Below are positions 23,809 to 32,976 of a DNA stretch of 64,000 bases, one piece after another; the stretch's first letter is position 1, and each line of letters opens with the position of its first letter. A program made the position numbers and the translations under genes. A model generated the notes under the pieces. That model saw only the letters and a program-made list of their open reading frames with translations. It was not told the DNA's origin and searched no databases. The stretch is from Carettochelys insculpta (Eukaryota > Chordata > Testudines > Carettochelyidae): the NCBI RefSeq assembly GCF_033958435.1, contig NC_134137.1, positions 125,462,001 to 125,526,000 of the forward strand, written 5' to 3'.

Positions 23809-25564
23809 CTTTTTTCTCCCCACCCTATTACGCAATAAGATAGCATTTTATCGGGGAAAAAATAACCAAAATAACCTCATCTAGTATCAAGTCTGAGATT
23901 ATCTTTTAACGACAAGCTGCTTTACCACCCATAACCCTCAAAAATAAAACAAAACAAAAAGTTCTAAACACAGTATAAAACAGGTAATGAAAAATATAAA
24001 TGCTCTTTCTACTGGAGAAGAGAATCACTTCATAATTTACATGATCTATACTTGAAAAAAGGAATATCTTCACTACCCACGAGTTATTAGTCTTCCCTTC
24101 TTCATTAAACATCCCCTGCCTGTGCTTTTATCTATTTAGTGCATGTTCTTTCAGTGTCTTTAGATTTGAGAATCAGTGTGCAAAGAATTTACGTTTTAAT
24201 ACACAGCAAATTAGAGGCACTGCAAATGCCTGTATATGTGGTGTATCAAACTATTAACCTCTAATGTGGATTCATCTTCCTTGGATAATCTTTTCCCCAC
24301 ATCATATTACTATACTCTAACATTTGCAAACCAATTAATTTATCTCTTGTAGGGTGTATTTTACTGAATTTATCAATGACAATGTATGTAAAATAAAATA
24401 TGCAAAAATAGACCAGTCTAAAGTACTGTAATTGTTGACAGGAAACTGAATGATGTGAACTGTATATGGCATACAGAAATCACTTGCTCTGTAAACTCTT
24501 CCATGGATCTGAACAAAGACAAAAATAGGCATAACTTGCCTGATACTGTTTAGTTATGTAACAGATAGAGGGTCTGGGTTTTAGTCACTGAAAACGTGAT
24601 AAACAACACTGCATTAACGCAGAAAACAGATCAAGGTTTTTAATGGTACATCAAATAAGACTTTATTAGCATCTATTAGTTTCAACCCAAAGCTGGGGAA
24701 ATAGCATTAATGAGCATCATATATCAGTCTGTCTGTTATTAGATAACATTATCCCTTAAAACTAGCAAGTCATACAGTAGTTTATACTTTTTACCTTTAT
24801 CTTTAGAATTAGCTGCCGACATTCTATCCTGTTACACTGGCCTTACTATTAGTAATAGTGAACCAATTTATAAACCCATTAGTGACACTTTTTCCCAAAG
24901 ATAAAAACAGTCAAAATTATCTGGCAGCAATTAATCTTAATGGCTGTATGCAGTAAACAGCAATGGGCTAATTCCAGCTCTGTCAGCCCCATCAAACAAT
25001 CCCACATTAGGCAGCTTTTCACTGATCCATTAAGCATATTCAGAACAACAACAAATTCAATGCTGAAGGCATATGCACTAAACATTACAACAGTGATCTT
25101 CTGAAGCCATCATTATCTCTTAAATAGTACTTCCCCCATGTATTATCATTATGCTGTACATTAGAAATACTTTGATTAAACTCCCTTAATTCATAACAGA
25201 CAGCTGCAGACCATTTATGCAGTTAATCTCAACACAACAGCTATTGAGGAAATATAACAAATGAAGGCTGTAAACTGGAAGTCATTACTAGGAAAGATAC
25301 TGGTTTTCTAGCCCTCTTAGAGCAAAGAGCATGGCAAGATTGTGCTTTAGGACTTCAGTAAAGCCTACCAAAGTGCTCTTGACCTTCTGCTTTTCTTGCA
25401 ACTTGTGCAACACAAAATGCAGTTTCTAAAGTGTGCAGTTGTGATCAAAGTTCCAACAAAGTCATGTAGAAGACATAACACAAATACCAGTCTCCCCACC
25501 CTTTGCAGATTTCACTTACAGTGATGTCACTATGGAAGAATTCTTTTAATTTCTTTTACTTTTT
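23809..25564. other. A+T-rich sequence with a possible conserved non-coding element at about 24600-25250
   Basis: Between about 24600 and 25250 the sequence is free of recognisable repeats and dense in homeodomain-type TAAT/ATTA cores (for example AGCATTAATGAGC and GCAGCAATTAATCTTAATGG). That is the texture of developmental conserved non-coding elements, but it is an impression only and no comparison was possible. No gene is seen. Confidence 0.3.
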
Positions 25565-25863
25565 CTATGTCTCCACTAGGCAAAGTAAGTCTTACTTCAG
25601 ATACGCAATTATAGCTATGGCAGTTGCATGGCTAGAATTGATGTATCTTCACTTGGCTTACTTGGCTTTCCCTGTGGAAGAAGAGTAAGAGAGGGTAACG
25701 TTGGTAGGAGAGTTTCTTCCATCAACCTCCCTTGCTCCTTGCATCTTGTGAGGCATACAGGGGTTGATTGTGACCCCTGAGAGGTCAATTTTGTGCGTCT
25801 CTACCAGATGTACAAAATCAAACCCTGAAAGATGGACCCTGAGAGGGCTAGTGTAGACATACC
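25565..25863. mobile_element. MITE, about 300 bp
   Basis: The left end CTATGTCTCCACTAGG and the reverse complement of the right end GGTATGTCTACACTAGCCCT form imperfect inverted repeats. Internal GGGTTGATTGTGACCCC is typical of a turtle MITE family with GTCTACAC termini. It has no coding capacity. Confidence 0.65.
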
Positions 25864-27080
25864 TTGTGTAGCCAGCAACCATGTCACTCTGAAAGACTGC
25901 AGACACTCTACTTTTTTTCCTTATAGTAAAAGCAATTTTGAGGACTATATTCTGCTGTTTTCTCTTTAAAGTATAACGAATGTGAATTGGCAAGCAAATT
26001 AGCATTAAACATTTATATGGTAAGGTAAACAAAACAATATCAGGATGAGAAAGAAATCACTAGTTAAATTAAGTTTCCACTCTGACCTGATATTCACATG
26101 AGGTATCCTTATTTAATAAGGACAAAGTATTAAATAGATAAAAATGTATGGTGTTTTTTAAGTTTTTGTCAACTAGGTTCCATAAAAAACCATACTTTCT
26201 ACATTTTAGGGGAAAAGAGAGCTGAGTTTGTGTTACTAAACTAGATCAGACCTTATCGTAATGTGAAAACCAAGAAATCTGTGGGATTTGGGTACAAAAT
26301 ACACTTTCACAAATTCTTTACTTCTCAAGTGTAAAGAAACCATAAAAGTATTAGTGAATAGGATCTGTGTGTCTAAAAGTTCTTCCCCATTTATAAATAG
26401 TTCATTTGATTTTAAAGATATAAACTACAGACATAGTGTCTAGCTTTGAATGAATCACCAAATAAATAAAACTTCTATCTGGCATTGGCTTACTTGTCAG
26501 TGCTGTTCTTAGTTTCAGTTTGTAAATCCAGTGTACAGTAATAGGGTATGCAGAATCTCAGCAGCACTTTTAGAGTTGTCAACATGGAATATCACATGTC
26601 AGGAGTAAAACCCTCTTGGGTCAAACAAGGCAACTCATGACACTGAAGGTTAAGTTAATGTATGGATGAAAAGAGATTTTTATTTCACTTCAGTCATATT
26701 TTATATTTGTCTCAACTCTTTCTAAAACTCATGCTTATCAGGAGTTCACTAGGCCAAAGCTTTGTACCAATTTTCATAAATAACATTGGATAGAATTGCT
26801 TATGCTAAGGATGAATACATAAAAATACCCCGTTTGTAGCTAGGGATAGGTCAAACTCACCTTTCTGGTGTTCTTTGGATGAAATTCAGCCCTTTGCGGA
26901 GAACCAGCATAAGACCTATGCAATACTTAAACTATATTTTGAGGAATTACGTAGTGCGTGGGACTCTACAGAGAGGTAGTTTTCACTCTAAAATGTGAAA
27001 TATCAGCCATTGTTATGTAGTGAACTGAAGTTACCAGCAAATACCAGGATGGTCTTGGGAGGCAGTCACAAGACTAACAA
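25864..27080. other. Featureless host sequence
   Basis: A+T-rich, with no supported gene, repeat or RNA. Confidence 0.45.
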
Positions 27081-27084
27081 CCCA

Positions 27085-27250
27085 GTAGTCAGAGTTCTCT
27101 TCCTCTTTGTCACTGTTCAGTTGCATAATCTTGGTCAAGTCAATTTGATGGCCTGTGCCTCAGTTTCCCCCTTTTAACACAGATATTATGCTTTAAGTAC
27201 ATCATCAGGAGGCTGACATGATCAGTGGATAATATCCAAATACTATGAGA
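27085..27250 (+). mobile_element. MIR-like CORE-SINE fragment
   Basis: The order 'gttcagttgcataatcttggtcaagtcaatttga', then 'gcctcagtttccccc', then 'cacagatattatgctttaag' follows the central and 3' part of MIR (the 'cttgggcaagtca ... cctcagtttcctca' core). It is diverged, as expected for an ancient SINE. There is no A or B box that I can recognise. Confidence 0.55.
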
Positions 27251-27679
27251 TTTCAAGTAGGAAGTGTTACAGAGAAATCATTACTCATTTAAACCATGGT
27301 AAAATGTTCCACTTAAATCAAGGCTCTTTGCCTGCCTCACCCATAACAAGTTCTGTAATAATAACAAAATGCAGTTGTGCACCATTTAAAAGTCTGCATG
27401 CCCTATGGGAGAAGTGATTATCATGCTAAGATTCTATAAAATTTACACATCCCTTTCTGAAGGCCAGCCAGAGTTCTATGTGCCAAGACTAAAGGAGACC
27501 TGACTTTTCACTCATAATTTGATGAGACCTTCAATACCTTTAATCAAGAAGCAAAGACACTAACTTCCTGAGTTCCTGGGGTCCCCAACCTCTACCCCAG
27601 TCCATTACCCACTTCACTTCCTACTGACTGTCCAACCCTCTACCACCTCTTTCTTCCCTCCGCTTTTCCACAGGCTCAC

Positions 27680-28080
27680 AGACCAGGGGTAGGGCAAAGA
27701 GGGCAGTTGCCTCGTGGCCCGGCACTTCAAAGAAGCCCAGAGCTCTGGCCACCAATGCTGCTACTTTGTCACAGCAGTGCTGCTCAGCCACTCTGCACAG
27801 CTGTGAAAGGGGCCCAGTGTCATGGTCCAGGAGACATGAAGGGATGACTGTCCTTGCCCTGCCGCTTCCACACTTGGACTTGCCCTTTCAGAGGCACAGA
27901 GCCAGGCTCGCTTCTTACCTTGCCCCAGGGCTCGTGGTGGCTGTCACCCCCGCTGCTTCACCACTTCCTTCCCAGCACTTCCTACATGTGGCTAAAGCAC
28001 AGGGAATCAGTGGGAATGAGAGAGAGGAGCTGATTGGTGGAGCCTGCCAGGAGGGAAGAAGGCTGTGAGAGAAGAACTGA
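27680..28080 (+). repeat. Unnamed interspersed repeat, copy 2
   Basis: Shares ordered blocks with 21240-21510: GGGCAGTTGCCTCGTGGCCC, GGCACTTCAAAG, CGCTTCCACACTTGGACTTG and ACCTTGCCCCAGGGCTCGTG. This copy continues about 80 bases further to the junction with the LINE at 28090. The family is unknown. Confidence 0.5.
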
Positions 28081-28233
28081 ACTGTGGGACAGATGATGAG
28101 CACTGAGTACCCACTATTTTTTCCATAGATGCTCCAGCCCCAGAGCCCATAAAGTCAACGCAGATGTCGTAGTAGGCATCCTTCAGTCTGTGTAGACTAT
28201 GGATCGCGCCCTTCATAGTTCCATTTGGGATCA

Positions 28234-30531
28234 TCATTTGCAGTGTCGACTGTGACTGTGAAGGCCCACACGAGAGTGACAGTCTTTGCTGCATTTGTTG
28301 CATGTGTAATGGGTGTTTGGCAGGTCCTTACTGAGCTTTCTGTGCGCTCGCTTCTCCTCTGCTAGCTGTCTGATCCTCATCTCATCCTTCTGAAGGCCCT
28401 TGCGTAGTTCCTGCCTCCATCTGCTTTGATCATCTGCCAGCTCCTCCCAGCTGTCCGGCTTGATGTCAACCTCCCTGAGGTCACTCTTGCCAACATCTTT
28501 GTAGTGCAATTGGGGGCGTCTGGGGGGTCTTTTGCCAGAAGCTAGCTCACCATACAGGATGTCTTTTGGGATCCTTCCACCATTCATCCTGTGGACGTGG
28601 CCAAGCCAGCGGAGTCGACGCTGCCTGAGGAGGGTGTGCATGGTTGGGATTCCAGCTTGCTCAAGGACGGCAGTGTTGGACACTCTGTCCTTTGCCGATA
28701 TTCCAAGGATGCGCCTGAGGCAGAACAAGTGGAAGACATTCAGCCTCTTTTCCTGGAGGGTGTACAGGGTCCAAGACTCACTGCCATAAAGGAGGGTGCT
28801 GAGGATGCAGGCTCTGTAGACTTGCATTTTGGTGTGGATGTACAATTTGAGGTTATTCCACTCTCTCTCGCTGAGTCTGGACAGAGTTGTGGCTGCTTTT
28901 CCGATCCTCCTATTTAGCTCAGTCTCCAATGACAGGGTGTCAGTGATGGTGGACCCGAGGTAAACGAACTCGTGGACGACCTCTAACGTATAGTTGTCAA
29001 TGCTGATTGATGAAGGTTCAGCAAAGTCCTGACCAAGTACATTTGTCTTCTTGAGGCTGATGGAAAGCCCGAAGTCCTTGCATGATTTGGAGAACTGATA
29101 CAGCAGTTTCTGAAGCTGGCCTTCTGTGTGTGACACTACAGCAGCGTCATCTGTGAACAGCGTATCTCTGATGAGGACTTCCTGCACCTTAGATTTAGCT
29201 TTCAGCCTTGCAAGATTAAACAGTTTCCCATCAGATCTTGTGTGCAAAAAGATGCCCTCTGTTGAAGATCCAAAGGCGTGCTTCAGAGGGAGTGTGAAGA
29301 AGATCCCGAACAAAGTCGGAGCAAGGACGCATCCTTGTTTGATGCCACTCCTGATGCTGAAAACATCCGATAATGCGCCGTCATATTGGATGGTGCCTCT
29401 CATGTCTTCATGGAAAGACTGGATCATCTTGAGTAACCGTGGTGGACAACCTATCTTGTGAAGCAGTTTGAACAGTCCATCCCTGCTGACCAAGTCGAAG
29501 GCCTTGGTCAGGTCGATGAAGGCAATATAGAGTGGCTTCCTCTGCTCCCTGCTTTTCTCCTGCAGCTGTCTCAGAGAGAAGACCATGTCAATGGTAGATC
29601 TCTCTGCCCGGAATCCACACTGTGATTCAGGATACACCCTCTCAGCAATCTTCTGGAGTCTGCCAAGGATGACGCAAGCGAACAGTTTACCAGTGATGCT
29701 TAGGAGGGAGATTCCATGGTAATTGTTGCAGTTGCTTCTGTCTCCTTTGTTCGTATACAAGGTTACAATGTTAGTGTCGTGCATATCCTGTGGAACCTTT
29801 CCCTCTCTCCAGCACAGGCACAGTAGCTCATGTAGGGGTTCCAGGAGGGTGTCCGTGGCACACTTGATTACCTCTGGTGGTATGCCATCCTGGCGTGGGG
29901 CCTTTGCTACTGAAATGCTGTCGATGGCTTTCTTCAGTTCATCCACAGTTCGTTCCTGATCCAGTTCATCCATTACTGGTAGGAGCTCGACGTCACTGAG
30001 GGCTGTATCAACCACAATGTTCTCACATGAGTACAGCTCGGAGTAGTGCTCGACCCAGCGCTCCATCTGTTTGGCTTTGTCAGTGATGACTTCACCAGAT
30101 TTGGATTTCAGAGGTGCCATCTTGTTCTGGGTGGATCCTAATGCCTTCTTGATGCTCTTGTACATTCCCCTGAGATTACCAGAGTCAGCACTGGTCTGGA
30201 TGCTGCTGCATAGCTCAAGCCAGTAGTTGTTGGCACAGCACCTGGCTGTCTGCTGTAGTGTTTTTCTGGCTGCTCTGAGTGTTTGCAGGGTACTCTGGCT
30301 CAGTGAGTGTTTGTGCTCCAGGAGTGTAGCATGCTTCTTTTCGATGGGTGGAATCATCTCATCGGAGTTAGCTTTGAACCAGTCATTTGTGTTTCTAGCT
30401 CTTCTTCCAAACCCTGACAAGGCCGTGTTGTAAATTGTATCCCTCAGATGCTGCCATCTGGATGTCACATCGGCACTACCAGAGCTGCTGCGCAGATTCT
30501 CCTCGAGGGTCTCTCTGAACTTTTCGTCTCT
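28234..30531 (-). CDS. LINE reverse transcriptase with C-terminal zinc-finger motif (long open frame)
   Basis: This frame is open for about 765 codons from just after an in-frame TAG (30532-30534). Counting from a GTG at 30468 as residue 1, the RT fingers begin near 180 (APRQDGIPPEV), the palm aspartate is in FIDLTKAFD (about 317-325), QGCVLAPTLFGIFF is near 379-392, and the catalytic pair is in LFTDDAAVV (about 437-445). In related elements this is usually FADD, so the A-to-T change beside an intact DD is a possible defect. The end (about 722-742) has C-x2-C-x12-H-x3-C spacing, a likely nucleic-acid-binding finger. The true start lies upstream in the endonuclease part, so this is the 3' portion of one ORF2. 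It is the only long element frame in the window without an internal stop. Confidence 0.85.
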   Translation of the reverse strand, partial: RDEKFRETLEENLRSSSGSADVTSRWQHLRDTIYNTALSGFGRRARNTNDWFKANSDEMIPPIEKKHATLLEHKHSLSQSTLQTLRAARKTLQQTARCCANNYWLELCSSIQTSADSGNLRGMYKSIKKALGSTQNKMAPLKSKSGEVITDKAKQMERWVEHYSELYSCENIVVDTALSDVELLPVMDELDQERTVDELKKAIDSISVAKAPRQDGIPPEVIKCATDTLLEPLHELLCLCWREGKVPQDMHDTNIVTLYTNKGDRSNCNNYHGISLLSITGKLFACVILGRLQKIAERVYPESQCGFRAERSTIDMVFSLRQLQEKSREQRKPLYIAFIDLTKAFDLVSRDGLFKLLHKIGCPPRLLKMIQSFHEDMRGTIQYDGALSDVFSIRSGIKQGCVLAPTLFGIFFTLPLKHAFGSSTEGIFLHTRSDGKLFNLARLKAKSKVQEVLIRDTLFTDDAAVVSHTEGQLQKLLYQFSKSCKDFGLSISLKKTNVLGQDFAEPSSISIDNYTLEVVHEFVYLGSTITDTLSLETELNRRIGKAATTLSRLSEREWNNLKLYIHTKMQVYRACILSTLLYGSESWTLYTLQEKRLNVFHLFCLRRILGISAKDRVSNTAVLEQAGIPTMHTLLRQRRLRWLGHVHRMNGGRIPKDILYGELASGKRPPRRPQLHYKDVGKSDLREVDIKPDSWEELADDQSRWRQELRKGLQKDEMRIRQLAEEKRAHRKLSKDLPNTHYTCNKCSKDCHSRVGLHSHSRHCK

Positions 30532-31395
30532 CTATGAGTTTGCTGTGTTTCTGGCATCAATGCAGGGCCTTCCAGTTGGTTTAGAGTGGTACAGCTTCTT
30601 GGGTCTCACCTTGAGTTTGGAGCAAACTAGCGAGTGATCTGTATTGCAGTTGGCACTATGATAGCTGCGTGTCAGAAGGATGTTTTTGAGGTTATCTCGT
30701 CTAGTGATGACCACGTCTAGTTGATGCCAGTGTTTCAAGCGTGGGTGTCTCCATGACACTCTGTGCTGTGGCTTGCTTTGGAAAAATGTGTTTGTGATGC
30801 ACAGATTGTGGTACGTGCGAAGTTTGAGAAGACGTTGTCCGTTTTCATTCATTTTTCCCACACCCAAGTGGCCTAAGCAGGAAGGCCATGATTCATGATC
30901 GGCTCCAACTCTCGCATTGAAGTCACCCAAAATGTACAGTTGTTCGCGAGCAGGTATTTGCGCTATGGCAGCACTAAGCACGTCCTAGAACTTGTCTTTT
31001 ACTTCTGGTGTGGCGTACAGGGTTGGAGCGTAAGCGCTGATCAGGTGGACAGGACCGGCGCAAGTTTGAAGTATGACCTGAAGGAGTCTTTATGATTCGC
31101 CCATGATTAATTCCACCATTTGTAGAAGGGTGTTTCTGACGGCAAAGCCAACACCATGCTCCCTGGGTTCTTCTTGGGCTTTACCCTGCCAGAAAAAGGT
31201 GTAGTCCTTTTCCTTTAGAGATCCCGAATCTGCGAGTCACGTCTCTTGCAGAGCAGCAATGTCAACTTGGAGCCTCTTCACTTCCTCATTGATGACAGCG
31301 GTCTTTTGGGTGTCGCTGATGTCCTGAAGATCTTCAGTCAAACTGGTCAGCATGGTCTGCACATTCCAGCAAGCAAGCTTAAAATTTTGATGTTT
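30532..31395 (-). pseudogene. LINE APE-type endonuclease domain (stops present)
   Basis: The domain nicks target DNA for target-primed reverse transcription. On the minus strand I can read ACWNVQTM (about 31380), VDIAALQET followed by TGA where the family has an arginine (a CGA-to-TGA change would explain it), HGVGFAVRN, LISAYAPTLY (about 31035), LYILGDFNARVGADHESW (about 30935) and NTDHSLVCSKLKV (about 30635). The GDFN and TDHSLV motifs carry the expected metal-binding and catalytic residues. In-frame TAG codons lie at 30985-30987 and 30532-30534, the last being the only break before the RT frame. Confidence 0.75.
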
Positions 31396-31399
31396 TTCT

Positions 31400-31930
31400 T
31401 TTCTTGTTGATTTTCCTAATGGTTTGCCTGGTGCTCAAATTTCAGTCACTTGTCAGGTTTGGGAACCTTAAGCCTCACACACCCAGTGAGGCAGGTGAAC
31501 TGTGGAGGCACAGTACCCTACTGGCTGGGGGCTGCCCAGCTTGAGGCAGGCGGTGACTGTCCAGTGAGATGCGATGATCTCTCCCACTGTTGAAGGCAAC
31601 CCCTGGCACTCGTTCTCTATGCCAATCAAGCAAGAGCTTATAACCGGAATCTGTTACCTCCCATGTTGGTTCAATGCTGTTAAGCGATGCTGGAGTACCT
31701 CTGCAGGTGCGAGCCTGGGAAATTATTTTTTTTGGGACCCTGGGCTGCCCAGATGCCAGTGTCCCCTTCTCAGCTTTACTGATATAGTCCAAAGGAGAGG
31801 ATAACCTCTATGTCTGGTACCAGCTCAGCTGCAGGAGTTGCCAGGTCAATGCCAGAAGTTGGCACAGAACCGCCTTAGGACTCCCCTCCGGATTTTCTCT
31901 CAGGGTTTACTCCCTTAGCCTTGCTTCTTC
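31400..31930 (-). other. Probable 5' region of the LINE
   Basis: This stretch lies directly upstream of the endonuclease on the minus strand. It holds a 105-codon frame (31475-31792, with a basic C-terminal half) that has no domain I recognise. It may be a 5' untranslated region or a small ORF1. The upstream boundary is uncertain, about 31930. Confidence 0.4.
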
Positions 31931-31939
31931 CCAGGATAA

Positions 31940-32660
31940 CCCACAAGGCAGTGGGGCATGGAGAATGTGGGAAACGGTCCCACTACCTCTTGCACCTCCC
32001 TGGCACCATGTGTCCCCATAGCTCCCCGTGGTCTGATGACCTCCTCACCTCCCCAGGACCCTCCTCCCCACCCCTCTGCCTCCCATCAGCTACCATTACC
32101 CCCAGACCCCCCCTCCCCGCCCCCTTACCCCCCATCCACTCCCATGTCCCCCAACCTCACCACACTGCCCCCCATCAGCTCTCATTGCCCCCAGGTCCCC
32201 CCTCCCCCAGCCACTCTGCACCCAGCCGCATGCTGCTGCAGCCCCACGTCCTCCAGGAAGGTGCTGATCTCGTGGCCCAGCCACGCCCTGGGTCCCCACA
32301 AAAGCTATCAACTCTTCTTCTGGCTGCGGCTGCCCCCGGAGCCCCACGGAGCTGCTGCGGGATGCGTGTGCAGGGATCACAGGACTGGTCCTGAAAGCCC
32401 AGGCAGTCTGAGACGGGCATACCACCACCAGCCTCCGTGGGTGCTGCCATCCGCACAGCCGTACCAGACACCCCCAAACCACATGCCCACCACCAACACC
32501 TCTCAGTGTCTCCCCCCTACCCCCCACACTCCCCCAAGCCCACCTGCATCCTGTGGCCCACGCTGCACCCTGGGGGCAGCAGGTCCCTCAGCTCCAGCCA
32601 GCAGTTGGGAACACCACCGCCATCGCCATCTTGCCATCCCTTACCCCTAACCCCTTACCC
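31940..32660. repeat. C-rich, low-complexity block
   Basis: The plus strand is dominated by CCCC and CACC runs from about 32010 to 32220 and again at 32460-32660, with CpG scattered rather than dense. The long overlapping open frames on both strands (for example 31958-32650) are proline-rich by composition and are not credible genes. It could be the guanine-rich 5' end of the minus-strand LINE or a separate repeat. Confidence 0.4.
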
Positions 32661-32739
32661 CTGTAGAAGTAACTAGCTCCCTCTAAACTCCCCTCTCAAA
32701 AACTCCCTCCTGTTAGCAACCACCCTGTTTGCGAGCTCC

Positions 32740-32974
32740 CTGGTCACTTGCCAGCAGGGTTTAAAAAGCTCTGGCCTTCCTGAGAACCCCTCCCTTTGCC
32801 TACCGCTTAGCCAATTGGCACGCAGAGTTTAGATTTCAAACCTAATCAAGGCTAACAACTTCCAACTGCCAGTCTGAGCACAGGGCCTTTCAAACGAACA
32901 GATTTCAGAGGATCAGAAGGATAACCTGCAGATGATCAGAAGGATAACCAGTCTTGGGACTTCAGCCATGAAGA
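32740..32974 (+). promoter_or_regulatory. Candidate promoter and first exon (TATA-like box, ATG, splice donor)
   Basis: A TTTAAAA box lies at 32760-32766. About 200 bases downstream an ATG at 32968 opens the frame ATG AAG AG, immediately followed by the strong donor-like GTGAGT at 32976. The would-be leader holds a partial duplication (GATCAGAAGGATAACC near 32913 and 32935). This is the arrangement of a small first exon, but it could equally be an LTR or a coincidence. No second exon was found and I do not recognise a product. Confidence 0.25.
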
Positions 32975-32976
32975 GG

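Larger units (their letters stand above)
28090..31930 (-). mobile_element. APE-type non-LTR retrotransposon (RTE-like), nearly complete
   Basis: On the minus strand the element has a 5' region (about 31930-31400), an apurinic/apyrimidinic-type endonuclease (about 31395-30532), a reverse transcriptase and a C-terminal zinc-finger-like motif (30531-28234), and a short 3' region to about 28090. No poly(A) or simple-repeat tail is obvious. The layout differs from the CR1 elements in this window, notably in the C-terminal Cys/His finger. I cannot fix the clade; 'RTE-like' is my best guess from the style of the domains. Confidence 0.75.

Noticed and set aside
31958..32650. 230-codon open frame
   Set aside because: Proline- and serine-rich purely because of CCC/CAC runs, with equally long frames on the other strand.
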